Below, one piece after another: positions 1-8,144 of a stretch of 64,000 nucleotides of DNA (its first letter is position 1; each line of letters opens with the position of its first letter). Made by a program: the position numbers and the translations under genes. A model generated the notes under the pieces. The model saw only the letters and a list, made by a program, of their open reading frames with translations. It made no database searches and had not been told where the DNA came from. Origin of the DNA: Streptomyces termitum (lineage in GTDB: Bacteria > Actinomycetota > Actinomycetes > Streptomycetales > Streptomycetaceae); assembly GCF_014650175.1 (NCBI RefSeq), contig NZ_BMUL01000014.1, positions 62,001 through 126,000 on the forward strand, written 5' to 3'.

Positions 1-1125
1 GTGGCCGCCGTCGAGCGGCAGCAGCGGGAGCATGTTGAACAGGAACAGCGAGACGTTGAAGTACACCAGCAGGTTCATGAACATGACCAGGATGCGCTCC
101 GGGGGGAGGTCCACGGTCATCAGCTCGCCGGTGATCCGGGCGGCGCCGACGACGCCGACCGGGGAGTCCTCGGCGCGCTCGCCGTCGCCGAAGGTGGCGT
201 CCCACAGGCCGGGGATCTTGCCGGGGAGGGCGATCACGGAGTGGACGCCGCTCTCCAGGAGCTGGCCCATGCGGTCGGTGGTCTCGGTGAAGGAGAGCGG
301 TGCGACCTCGGTGGTGGCCTGGAAGCCGAGGTAGCCGGCGTCGACGTAGGCGAGCGGGCGGACGACCTGCCCGTTCTCGTCCTTCTTCAGGACCTTGTTG
401 GCGACCAGGGTGGGGTGCAGGTCGAGGCGCTGCCCGGCCCGCTCGACGGTGACCGTGGCGGGGCCGACGGTGTCCCGGATTCGGTCGGAGAGGGTGTCCC
501 AGTCGGAGACGGGGGCGCCGTTGAAGGCGACGATCCTGTCGCCGTCCTTCAGTCCTGCCGCGAAGGCCGGGGAGACCGGGTCGCCTGCGGCGCAGGCGTC
601 GCGCTTGGCGTCCTGCTCGATGACGCACTTCTGGACGCCCGCGACCTTGGTGGTCTGGCCCTCGATGCCGAGGGTCATCAGGGAGCCGTAGAAGAGGCCG
701 AGGGCGAGGACCAGGTTCATGAACGGTCCGGCGAACATGACGATGACGCGCTTCCACGGCTTGCGCGTGTAGAAGAGGCGGGTCTCGTCGCCGGGCCGGA
801 GCTCCTCGTACGACGCCTCGCGGGCGTCCTCGATCATGGAGCGCCAGGGCGAGGTGGAGCGGGCCTCGATCCGGCCGTCGGCGCCGGGCGGGAACATGCC
901 GATCATGCGGATGTAGCCGCCGGCCGGGATGGCCTTGATGCCGTACTCGGTCTCGCCGCGCTTCTTCGACCACAGGGTGGGGCCGAAGCCGACCATGTAC
1001 TGGGGCACCCGGATGCCGAAGAGCTTGGCGGTGGACAGGTGTCCCAGCTCGTGCCACGCGATGGAGACGAGCAGTCCCAGGGCGAACATGACGATGCCCA
1101 GGGTGAACAGCAGTGCTTCCGTCAT
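1..1125 (-). CDS. Site-2 protease family M50 metalloprotease (C-terminus cut by window edge)
   Basis: Intramembrane zinc metalloprotease of the RseP/Rip1 type, which cleaves membrane-bound anti-sigma factors or remnant signal peptides inside the bilayer. Translation of the minus strand gives 375 codons. The first membrane helix carries the zinc motif HELGH at residues 25-29. A PDZ domain lies near residues 190-260 (GLKDGDRIVAFNG). The last codons visible are LDGGH, the third conserved metal/active-site motif, so only the final helices are missing beyond base 1. The ATG at 1125 overlaps the TGA of dxr in an ATGA arrangement, so the two are translationally coupled. The dxr-protease order is the usual actinobacterial one, typically followed by ispG. 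Confidence 0.93.
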   Translation of the reverse strand, partial: MTEALLFTLGIVMFALGLLVSIAWHELGHLSTAKLFGIRVPQYMVGFGPTLWSKKRGETEYGIKAIPAGGYIRMIGMFPPGADGRIEARSTSPWRSMIEDAREASYEELRPGDETRLFYTRKPWKRVIVMFAGPFMNLVLALGLFYGSLMTLGIEGQTTKVAGVQKCVIEQDAKRDACAAGDPVSPAFAAGLKDGDRIVAFNGAPVSDWDTLSDRIRDTVGPATVTVERAGQRLDLHPTLVANKVLKKDENGQVVRPLAYVDAGYLGFQATTEVAPLSFTETTDRMGQLLESGVHSVIALPGKIPGLWDATFGDGERAEDSPVGVVGAARITGELMTVDLPPERILVMFMNLLVYFNVSLFLFNMLPLLPLDGGH

Positions 1126-2381
1126 GCGCGCGCCTCCGCGACGGCCTTCGCGGCCAGTTCCCGGGCCCGGGCCCGCGCCCAGGTCTCCGCTTCGAGGACG
1201 TCCGGGACCGTGAGGGAGGTTCCCCGGACGGGGTCGCCGTGTTCGGTGACGACCGCCGTGACGGTGTCCATGATGGCGTTGAAGGGGAGCCGGCCGTCGA
1301 GGAAGGCGGTCACGCACTCCTCGTTGGCGGCGTTGAAGACGGCGGGGGCGGTGCCGCCCAGCGCGCCGACGTGCCGGGCCAGGTTCACCGACGGGAAGGC
1401 CTCGTCGTCCAGCGGGAAGAACTCCCAGGTGGAGGCGGTGGACCAGTCGAAGGCGGGGGCCGCGTCGGGGATCCGCTCGGGCCAGCCGATGCCGATCGCG
1501 ATGGGGCCGCGCATGTCCGGCGGGGTGGCCTGGGCGAGGGTCGAGCCGTCGGTGAACTCCACCATGGAGTGGACGTACGACTGGGGGTGGACGACGACCT
1601 CGATGCGCTCGAAGGGGATGTCGTAGAGGAGGTGGGCCTCGATCACCTCCAGGCCCTTGTTGACGAGGGTCGCGCTGTTGACGGTGATGACCGGACCCAT
1701 CGCCCAGGTGGGGTGGGCGAGCGCGTCCTCGCGGGTCACGTGCTCCAGGTCGGCCCGGGTGCGGCCGCGGAAGGGGCCGCCGGAGGCGGTGACGACCAGC
1801 TTGCGGACGTCGGCGCGGGTGCCGGCGGCGAGCGCCTGGAAGAGGGCCGCGTGCTCGGAGTCGACCGGGATGATCTGGCCGGGCTTCGCGAGCGCCTTGA
1901 CGAGGGGGCCGCCGACGATCAGCGACTCCTTGTTGGCGAGGGCGAGGGTGCGGCCGGCCTCCAGGGCGGCGAGGGTCGGCGCGAGGCCGATGGAGCCGGT
2001 GATGCCGTTGAGGACGGTGTGGCACGGGGAGGCGGCCAGTTCGGCGGCCGCGCCGGGCCCCGCCAGCAGCTCGGGCAGCGGCTCGGAGCCGTACAGCGCG
2101 GTCAGCGCCTCGCGCAGCTCGGGCAGCTTCTCCTCGCGGGCCACGGCGACCGCGGCGACCCGGAGCCGGTGGGCCTGCTCGGCGAGCAGGCCCACCCGTC
2201 CGCCGGAGGCGGCCAGGCCGGTCACCCGGAAGCGGTCGGGGTTGCGCAGCACCAGGTCGATGGCCTGGGTGCCGACCGAGCCCGTCGAGCCGAGGACGAC
2301 GATGTCCCGGCGTCCGGCGGAGGGGTCGAAGACGAGATGCGGGTCGGCGAGAGGGGAGGGGCGGTCGCTCATGCCCCCCAT
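1122..2381 (-). CDS. dxr: 1-deoxy-D-xylulose 5-phosphate reductoisomerase
   Basis: Converts DXP to 2-C-methyl-D-erythritol 4-phosphate with NADPH, the committed step of the MEP isoprenoid pathway in the cytosol. The NADPH-binding loop GSTGSVG is at residues 31-37. The metal-binding stretch contains VDSEHAALFQ, followed by the VVTASGGPFRG active-site segment. Length of 419 aa is normal for actinobacteria. Two in-frame ATGs, 9 bases apart (2381 and 2372), are both possible; the upstream one is preceded by GGGGCAAGA and the inner one by a run of G. It overlaps the M50 protease by 4 bases. Confidence 0.96.
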   Translation of the reverse strand: MGGMSDRPSPLADPHLVFDPSAGRRDIVVLGSTGSVGTQAIDLVLRNPDRFRVTGLAASGGRVGLLAEQAHRLRVAAVAVAREEKLPELREALTALYGSEPLPELLAGPGAAAELAASPCHTVLNGITGSIGLAPTLAALEAGRTLALANKESLIVGGPLVKALAKPGQIIPVDSEHAALFQALAAGTRADVRKLVVTASGGPFRGRTRADLEHVTREDALAHPTWAMGPVITVNSATLVNKGLEVIEAHLLYDIPFERIEVVVHPQSYVHSMVEFTDGSTLAQATPPDMRGPIAIGIGWPERIPDAAPAFDWSTASTWEFFPLDDEAFPSVNLARHVGALGGTAPAVFNAANEECVTAFLDGRLPFNAIMDTVTAVVTEHGDPVRGTSLTVPDVLEAETWARARARELAAKAVAEARA

Positions 2382-2406
2382 TCTTGCCCCAATCCCCGGG
2401 CGGTCT

Positions 2407-3663
2407 TCACGGGGTCCGGGCGAACGCGCCGAAAACGCGGTGGAAGTCCGGGAAGGTCTTCTTCACGCAGCCGGGGTCGTCGAAGGTGATGCCGGGCGTG
2501 CGCAGGGCGGTGACCGCGAAGGACATGACGATCCGGTGGTCCCGGTGGGTGGTGACCTCCACCGGTCCGGCGGGGGTGCCGGGGTGGATCTCGATCCAGT
2601 CGGGGCCGGTCTCCACGGTGACGCCGAGGCGGCGGAGGTTGTCGGCGCAGGCGTCGAGCCGGTCGCACTCCTTGACCCGGGTGTTGGCGACGTCCTCGAT
2701 GCGGACCGGGCCGTCGGCGAAGGGGGCGAGGGCGGCGAGGGTCGGCATGGTGTCGGAGATGTCCCGCATGTTGACGGTCAGTCCGCGCAGGGCGCCGGTG
2801 GAGCGGACGGTGGTGGCCTCCGCGGTGGTCTCGACCTCGGCGCCCATCCGGCGCAGCACGTCGACGAAGGCGAGGTCGCCCTGGAGGGCGCCGGTGCCGA
2901 GGCCGGGCACGGTGACCGCGCCGCCGGGCCGGAGCGCGGCGGCGGCGAAGAAGTAGCTGGCGGTGGAGGCGTCCGGCTCGATCGCGTACGTACGGGCCCG
3001 GTAGCCGGTGGGCGCGACCCGGTAGGTGCGGCCCCGCCCGTCGTCCTCGCGGACGACCTCGGCGCCGAAGTCCCGCATCATCGCGAGCGTGATCTCCACG
3101 TACGGCTCCGAGACCAGGTCGGTCACGGTGATGTCGAGGCCCTCGGCGGTGAGCGGGCCGAGCAGCAGCAGGGCCGTCAGGTACTGGGAGGACTGCCCGG
3201 CGTCGAGGGTGAGCGCGCCGCCCTTGACGCCGTCGGCGTGGACGGCGAGCGGGTGGTGGCCCTCCGCGCCGCCGTGCCGCAGGTCGACGCCGAGGGTGCG
3301 CAGCGCGGTGGTGAGCGGGCCGAGCGGGCGGCGGCGCATCTGCTCGGAGGCGTCGAAGCGGAAGGTGCCGTGCCCGGCGGCGGCGAGGGCGGGCAGGAAG
3401 CGGGCGGTGGTGGCGCCGTCCCGGCAGTAGACGTCGGCCTCGGTGACGCCGGGGCCGGCCGGGCGGCCCTCGATGTGCCAGGCCCCGGGTTCCCGCCGGA
3501 CGGTGTAGCCGAGCGCCTCCAGTCCCGCGGCGAAGCCCTCGGTGTCGTCGGAGACGAGCGGGCGCAGCAGGGTGGTGGTGCCCTCCGCGGCGGCGGCGAG
3601 GAAGAGCGCGCGGGCGGTGACGGACTTGGAGCCGGGGATGTCGATGACGGTCACGGTCGCCAT
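2407..3663 (-). CDS. EPSP synthase family protein (3-phosphoshikimate 1-carboxyvinyltransferase-like, variant)
   Basis: A 418-aa member of the enolpyruvate transferase family, which joins shikimate-3-phosphate and PEP in aromatic amino acid synthesis. Conserved family residues are present: PGSKS at 10-14, QSSQYLTALLL, EPDASTASYFF, the catalytic aspartate in DISDTMPTLA, RVKECDR, DHRIVMSFAV and the C-terminal KTFPDF. The usual NAGTA-type phosphate-binding segment is instead YCRDGATTARF, and the protein lacks the N-terminal extension I remember from the main streptomycete AroA. It is therefore probably a paralogue rather than the housekeeping enzyme. The gap to dxr is 25 bases, so the two may be co-transcribed, although an isoprenoid link is not obvious. 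Whether its substrate is shikimate-3-phosphate is an inference. Confidence 0.8.
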   Translation of the reverse strand: MATVTVIDIPGSKSVTARALFLAAAAEGTTTLLRPLVSDDTEGFAAGLEALGYTVRREPGAWHIEGRPAGPGVTEADVYCRDGATTARFLPALAAAGHGTFRFDASEQMRRRPLGPLTTALRTLGVDLRHGGAEGHHPLAVHADGVKGGALTLDAGQSSQYLTALLLLGPLTAEGLDITVTDLVSEPYVEITLAMMRDFGAEVVREDDGRGRTYRVAPTGYRARTYAIEPDASTASYFFAAAALRPGGAVTVPGLGTGALQGDLAFVDVLRRMGAEVETTAEATTVRSTGALRGLTVNMRDISDTMPTLAALAPFADGPVRIEDVANTRVKECDRLDACADNLRRLGVTVETGPDWIEIHPGTPAGPVEVTTHRDHRIVMSFAVTALRTPGITFDDPGCVKKTFPDFHRVFGAFARTP

Positions 3664-3724
3664 CCTGCCGTCCGGGGCGCGGCGCCGTCACCCCGTTCCG
3701 GTGGATGGACTCCGGACGCCCGGA

Positions 3725-3763
3725 AGGCGGTCCGAGCCCCCGCACAGTGGGCTCGGACCGCCT
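3725..3763 (-). terminator. Hairpin terminator after the aldehyde dehydrogenase
   Basis: Perfect 15-bp inverted repeat (AGGCGGTCCGAGCCC and its complement) with a 9-base loop, in the gap between the end of the dehydrogenase (3784) and the start of the AroA-like gene. There is no T-run, as is usual in Streptomyces. Confidence 0.7.
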
Positions 3764-3783
3764 GGTCTCCGGGGCGGGCGTCT

Positions 3784-5229
3784 CTAGAGGGCGAGGCCGG
3801 TGAGGACCAGGACGCGCTCGTAGGTGTAGTCGTCCATGGCGTACTTGACGCCCTCGCGGCCGACGCCGGAGCGCTTGGCGCCGCCGTACGGCATCTGGTC
3901 GGCGCGGTACGAGGGGACGTCGCCGATGATCACGCCGCCGACCTCCAGGGCGCGGTGGGCCCGGAAGGCGGTCTGGAGGTCGCGGGTGAAGACGCCGGCC
4001 TGGAGGCCGAAGTCCGAGTCGTTGACCGCGGCGAACGCCTCGGCCTCGCCGTCGACCCTGGCGACCGTGAGGACCGGGCCGAAGACCTCGGAGCGGGCCA
4101 GGGTGACACCGGCCGGGAGGTCGGTGAGGACGGTCGGGGCGTAGGTGGCGCCCTCGCGCTTGCCGCCGGCCAGGAGCTTCGCGCCGGCCGCGACGGCCTC
4201 GTCGACCCAGGCCTCGACGCGCTTCGCGGCGGCCTCGTCGACGAGCGGGCCGACGTCGGTGGCGTCGTCCGCCGGGTCGCCGGTGACCTGCGCCTCGACG
4301 GCCGCGACCAGCTTCGGCAGCAGGCGGTCGTGGACGGAGGCGTCGGCGATCACGCGCTGCACCGAGATGCAGGACTGGCCGCCCTGGTAGTTGGAGAAGG
4401 TCGCCATGCGGGTGGCGGCCCAGTCGAGGTCGGCCTCGGAGGACCAGTCGGCCAGGACGACGGCGGCGGCGTTGCCGCCCAGCTCCAGGGTGCAGTGCTT
4501 GTGCGGCACCGACCGCTGGATGGCGTAGCCGACCTTGTCCGAGCCGGTGAAGGAGATGACCGGGAGGCGCTCGTCCTGGACGAGGGCGGGCATCCGGTCG
4601 TTCGGCACGGTGAGGATCGACCAGGAGCCGGCCGGCAGGTCGGTCTCGGCCAGGATCTCGCCCAGGATGAGGGAGGAGATCGGGGTGGCCGGGGCCGGCT
4701 TGAGGATGATCGGGGCGCCGACGGCGATGGCCGGGGCGACCTTGTGGGCGCTGAGGTTCAGCGGGAAGTTGAAGGGCGCGATGCCGAGGACGACGCCCTT
4801 GGGCACGCGGCGGGTGAGGGCGAGGCGGCCCGCGCCGCCGGCCTCGGTGTCCAGGCGCTGGGCCTCGCCGGCGTTCCAGCGGCGGGCCTCCTCGGCGGCG
4901 AAGCGGAAGACGGAGACGGCGCGGCCGACCTCGCCGCGGGCCCACTTGATGGGCTTGCCGTTCTCGGCGGAGATGACCTGGGCGATCTCCTCGGTGCGCT
5001 CGGCGAGCCGCTTCGACACGTGGTCGAGGGCGGCGGCGCGGACGTGCGCCGGGGTGGCGGCGAACTCGTCGACGACCGCGTGGGCAGCGGCGACGGCCTC
5101 CTCGACCTGGGCCTCGGTGGGCACGCTGACCTTGCCGACCAGCCGTCCGTCGTACGAGTTCGTGACGTCGAAGGCGTCGTCGCCGGTGGCCTCGCGGCCG
5201 GCGAGCCAGAAGGCGTGGGTGGTCGTCAT
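3784..5229 (-). CDS. NAD(P)-dependent aldehyde dehydrogenase
   Basis: A 481-aa class I aldehyde dehydrogenase oxidising an aldehyde to its acid. Catalytic Glu249 is in LELGG and catalytic Cys287 is in GGQSCIS. The cofactor-binding PFNFPLNL and KPAPATP segments are around residues 152-182. The sequence type resembles the lactaldehyde/succinate-semialdehyde branch rather than the betaine-aldehyde branch seen in the two other dehydrogenases of this window. Its position in a polyamine/GABA region suggests succinate semialdehyde to succinate, completing GABA degradation; this is inferred from context. The ATG start has AAGGGCC upstream. Confidence 0.85.
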   Translation of the reverse strand: MTTTHAFWLAGREATGDDAFDVTNSYDGRLVGKVSVPTEAQVEEAVAAAHAVVDEFAATPAHVRAAALDHVSKRLAERTEEIAQVISAENGKPIKWARGEVGRAVSVFRFAAEEARRWNAGEAQRLDTEAGGAGRLALTRRVPKGVVLGIAPFNFPLNLSAHKVAPAIAVGAPIILKPAPATPISSLILGEILAETDLPAGSWSILTVPNDRMPALVQDERLPVISFTGSDKVGYAIQRSVPHKHCTLELGGNAAAVVLADWSSEADLDWAATRMATFSNYQGGQSCISVQRVIADASVHDRLLPKLVAAVEAQVTGDPADDATDVGPLVDEAAAKRVEAWVDEAVAAGAKLLAGGKREGATYAPTVLTDLPAGVTLARSEVFGPVLTVARVDGEAEAFAAVNDSDFGLQAGVFTRDLQTAFRAHRALEVGGVIIGDVPSYRADQMPYGGAKRSGVGREGVKYAMDDYTYERVLVLTGLAL

Positions 5230-5370
5230 TGCGGCCCGGCCCTTTCGTCTTGGGGGTCGTGAGCGGTTGCTCCCCGCTCACCGGACACGTTAGGGCCGGG
5301 GAGCCGCGACGGCGTTTGTCCGAGATGGAGTGGTGGGGGTGGCGCGCCTGTCCGCTTTGGCCTGTCGGGG

Positions 5371-5412
5371 GCCCGCACCGCGGACCGGCGGGGCCGTACC
5401 GGCGGTGCGGGC
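5371..5412 (-). terminator. Hairpin terminator after the PQQ-propeller gene
   Basis: GCCCGCACCGC pairs with its exact complement 20 bases later, about 20 bases past the stop of the gene ending at 5431. The rest of the 201-base gap (5230-5430) shows nothing else clear. Confidence 0.55.
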
Positions 5413-5430
5413 GGGGGCGCGCCCGGGGCG

Positions 5431-6840
5431 TCAGCGCTCCTCGTACGCCGTGAACGGGGCGTAGTAGCCGTTCCCCCAGCGGGCCGCGATCAGCCGGTCC
5501 CGGTGGCCGTACACCTCCTTGACCTCGCCGGACGAAGCGCCCACCGAGTCGGGGAAGGTGCGCTGGTCCCGCTCGTCGCCGGTGTCGGCGTCGAAGACGA
5601 ACAGGCCGTCCTCGTCCTTCGAGCCGTACAGGTCGATCAGGGCGGTGACCCGGCCGGCCGCGACCCGCAGGCCGATGATGTCGTCCAGGTCCGCGACCTC
5701 CCGGCGCCACAGCCGCTCGCCGCTGCGCAGGTCGAAGGCGGTGAGGACGTCGTCGTAGTCGGTCTCGGCGGCCACCGCGTACAGCCGGCCGTGGGCGATC
5801 CTGACGAGGGCGGGTTCGGTGACCGGGTCGGGCAGCCGGCCGTTGCGGACACCGGAGGCGATACGGCCCCGGGGGCGGGCGTCCGGCCCGAAGGCCAGGT
5901 AGGTCGGGTGCCCGGCCTCGTCCAGGTCGCGCACGCTCACCACGAGCGGATCGGCGGAGAGGAGCACCGGGGCGTGCCGGACCGGCTCGGTGTACTGCCG
6001 CTCGTCGAGCGGCGCGACCCCGCGCACCCGGCCGTCGGCCGGGTCGAGGACGGCGATCCGCATGTCCCGGTAGTCGCAGACGAGGAGCGCCGCGACCTGC
6101 CGGCCGTCGGCCGCGACGCCGTACGGCACGCAGCCCGCGGGCAGCTTCGCCGACCACTTCGGCTTCCCGGTGCGCAGGTCCACCGCGCGCAGCGAGCGGT
6201 CCGGGTCGAGCCGCCCGGGGTCGTCCTCGGCCGAGCGGTAGGCCCAGTCGGCGTCCTCGTCGCGCAGGACGGCGAGGCCCGCGCCGGCGGCGACCAGGTC
6301 GGGTGCGGCCCGGAGTTCGCCGGAGAGCGGGGTGCGGGCGGTGTGCCACAGGGCGCGCCCGTCGGCGAGCGAGAGGGCGGTGACGGTGGCGCAGCCCTCG
6401 CCGGGCCGCAGCTCGGAGGAGAAGCCGGCGGGGACGCCGTGGGCGACGAGGGCGATGCCGTCCTCGGCGGTGCGGCTCACCGCGCAGACCTCGGCGCCGG
6501 CCGGCGGTTCGAAGGTCCAGCGGGTGGCCCCCGAGCCGGCGTCGAAGCCGGTGACGGCGTCGTAGCGGCTGCGGACGAGGACGTCGCCGACGGCCCAGGT
6601 GCCGTTGCCGTGTGCGCGGGAGGTGCCGTCCGCGGAGGTGTTCCACACCTCCCGCATGCCGTCGCCGGGGAGGTAGCCCTGCCCGGAGAGGACACCGGCG
6701 GTGATCCCGCCGCAGCCCGCGAGGACGGCGAGGAGGACGCCGCCGACGACGGCCCGGCGGACCGCCCGCGAGCCGCCGCTCCCGTCTCCTCCGCTCTCCC
6801 CCGCCCCGTCGCGTCTCTGCGTCTCTTCCCGCGTCGTCAT
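5431..6840 (-). CDS. Outer-face PQQ-like beta-propeller lipoprotein
   Basis: A 469-aa protein of the PQQ-binding-like WD/Gly-Trp propeller type. An acidic/basic N-terminus of 30 residues precedes a hydrophobic segment ending in VLAGC at residues 39-43, a lipobox, so it is probably anchored on the outer face of the membrane; an uncleaved transmembrane anchor is the alternative. Repeats such as FDAGSGATRWTF, VDLRTGKPKWSAKL and FDLRSGERLWRR are propeller blades. The ATG at 6840 was preferred over one 33 codons upstream because the extra residues fall inside the terminator hairpin of the next gene. The substrate is unknown; no cofactor-specific motif supports enzymatic activity. Confidence 0.78.
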   Translation of the reverse strand: MTTREETQRRDGAGESGGDGSGGSRAVRRAVVGGVLLAVLAGCGGITAGVLSGQGYLPGDGMREVWNTSADGTSRAHGNGTWAVGDVLVRSRYDAVTGFDAGSGATRWTFEPPAGAEVCAVSRTAEDGIALVAHGVPAGFSSELRPGEGCATVTALSLADGRALWHTARTPLSGELRAAPDLVAAGAGLAVLRDEDADWAYRSAEDDPGRLDPDRSLRAVDLRTGKPKWSAKLPAGCVPYGVAADGRQVAALLVCDYRDMRIAVLDPADGRVRGVAPLDERQYTEPVRHAPVLLSADPLVVSVRDLDEAGHPTYLAFGPDARPRGRIASGVRNGRLPDPVTEPALVRIAHGRLYAVAAETDYDDVLTAFDLRSGERLWRREVADLDDIIGLRVAAGRVTALIDLYGSKDEDGLFVFDADTGDERDQRTFPDSVGASSGEVKEVYGHRDRLIAARWGNGYYAPFTAYEER

Positions 6841-6865
6841 CCGGGATCCCCACCCCTGTCGTTCG

Positions 6866-6909
6866 TGTCCCCTCGTACCGGCCGGTGATCGGACCGGTAC
6901 GAGGGGACA
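6866..6909 (-). terminator. Strong hairpin terminator between the exporter and the lipoprotein gene
   Basis: A perfect 16-bp inverted repeat (TGTCCCCTCGTACCGG with its complement at 6894-6909) lies just downstream of the DMT transporter end at 6936. Confidence 0.75.
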
Positions 6910-6935
6910 GGGTAGGGCCCGGCGGGATCTTCCCG

Positions 6936-8057
6936 TCACCCTCTCCGCTCGGTCGTGACGATGAGACAGACGGCGGCCACCACGATCGCGCCGCCCAGCA
7001 GGATCGGCCAGGTCAGCGCCTCCCCGAGAACCAGGGCGCCGAGCAGGACCGCGACGACCGGATTGACGTACGCGTAGGTGGCGACGAGCGAGACCGGGGC
7101 GGACTGGAGCAGCCAGGCGTACGCGGTGAAGGCGATCAGCGAGCCGAACACGACGAGACCGGCCAGGGCCGTCCAGGAGCGGCCGGAGACCTCGGTGACG
7201 TCGAAGCCGTGCTGCTCGCCGCGGAGCAGGCCGACGACGATGCCGCCGAGACCGCCCGCCAGCATCTCGTACACGCTCGCGGTGAACGGGTTCGCGGGCA
7301 TCGGCAGCCGCGAGGAGGAGACCGTGCCGACCGACCAGAGCAGGGCGGCGAGGACCACCAGGAGCACGCCGCCGATGCCGATGTCGCCGCTGAGCCCCGG
7401 CAGGGTGAGCACCGCGAGGCCCGCCAGGCCGGTCAGCACGCCGCCGTACGCGCCGAGGCCGGGCCGCTCGCCGCCGAGGACGCGCAGCAGCACGACCCAG
7501 ACCGGGACGACCGCGATGAGGAGGGCGGCGAGGCCGGAGGGGACGGTGGTCTCGGCGAGGTTGACCAGGCCGTTGCCGCCGAGGATGAGGAGGAGGCCGA
7601 CGAGGGCGGCCGAGCCGAGCCGGCGCCGGTCCACCCTGAGCGCGGCGGGGCCGTACCGCCAGGCGACGATCCCGGCGAGGAGGAGGCCGGCGGTGACGAA
7701 GCGGGAGCCGGAGGCGAGGAACGGGGGGACGGTCTCGACGACGATCCGGATGCCGAGGTAGGTGGAGCCCCAGACGACGTAGACGATGGCGAGCGCGCCC
7801 CAGACGGCACCGGTGATACGGCGGCCGGGCGGGGCGGCGGGGACGGTACCGGGGGTGGGCGTTGTGGGGGCGGTCTCGGCGGGGGCCTTCCCGGTAAGGG
7901 CGGGCCTGGCGGGGGCCGTCCCGGCGAGGGCGGGCGCGGTGGGGGCCATCCCGGCGAGGGGCGTCCCGGCGGGTGCCTTCCCGGTGGGGGCCGTCCCGGC
8001 GGGGGCGGGGACCTCGGTCTTGTGCTCAGGGGCGGGACCGACGGCAGGACTTGTCAT
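6936..8057 (-). CDS. EamA/DMT-family drug/metabolite exporter with a Pro-Ala-rich N-terminal repeat
   Basis: A 373-aa integral membrane transporter of the RhaT/EamA drug/metabolite family, with two five-helix repeats beginning at about residue 80 (GALAIVYVVWGSTYLGIRI is the signature first helix). The roughly 75 residues before it are a low-complexity tail with repeating GTAP/GKAP units, unusual for this family and presumably cytoplasmic. The start has no Shine-Dalgarno; TACTCT sits 7 bases before the ATG, which would fit a leaderless transcript. The exported substrate cannot be told from sequence. Confidence 0.85.
   Translation of the reverse strand: MTSPAVGPAPEHKTEVPAPAGTAPTGKAPAGTPLAGMAPTAPALAGTAPARPALTGKAPAETAPTTPTPGTVPAAPPGRRITGAVWGALAIVYVVWGSTYLGIRIVVETVPPFLASGSRFVTAGLLLAGIVAWRYGPAALRVDRRRLGSAALVGLLLILGGNGLVNLAETTVPSGLAALLIAVVPVWVVLLRVLGGERPGLGAYGGVLTGLAGLAVLTLPGLSGDIGIGGVLLVVLAALLWSVGTVSSSRLPMPANPFTASVYEMLAGGLGGIVVGLLRGEQHGFDVTEVSGRSWTALAGLVVFGSLIAFTAYAWLLQSAPVSLVATYAYVNPVVAVLLGALVLGEALTWPILLGGAIVVAAVCLIVTTERRG
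7845..8012 (-). repeat. Degenerate tandem repeat encoding the exporter's N-terminal tail
   Basis: Imperfect copies of a GGCGGGGGCC-GTCCCGGCGAGG-like unit (plus-strand reading), about 24-30 bases each, coding Pro/Ala/Gly/Thr. Copy-number variation between strains is likely. Confidence 0.55.
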
Positions 8058-8100
8058 GAGCAGGAGAGTAGGGAGTGGAACCCCGTTCCGACCAGGCTTT

Positions 8101-8117
8101 TTGCCCGGCTTCGGGCA
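8101..8117 (-). terminator. Small hairpin after the PucR gene
   Basis: GCCCG-GCTT-CGGGC stem between the end of the PucR gene (8145) and the exporter start. It is short, and the T-run lies on the wrong side for a minus-strand intrinsic terminator. Confidence 0.3.
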
Positions 8118-8144
8118 GGAGGAACGCGCCGGCTCACTCCGCCG

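Noticed and set aside
1..1626. Long plus-strand open frame opposite the M50 protease and dxr
   Set aside because: Shadow frame from GC bias; product is low-complexity Gly/Val/Asp/His with no family motifs, while the minus strand carries intact domains.
2369..6853. 1494-aa minus-strand open frame
   Set aside because: Arg/Pro-rich shadow spanning three real genes in another frame.
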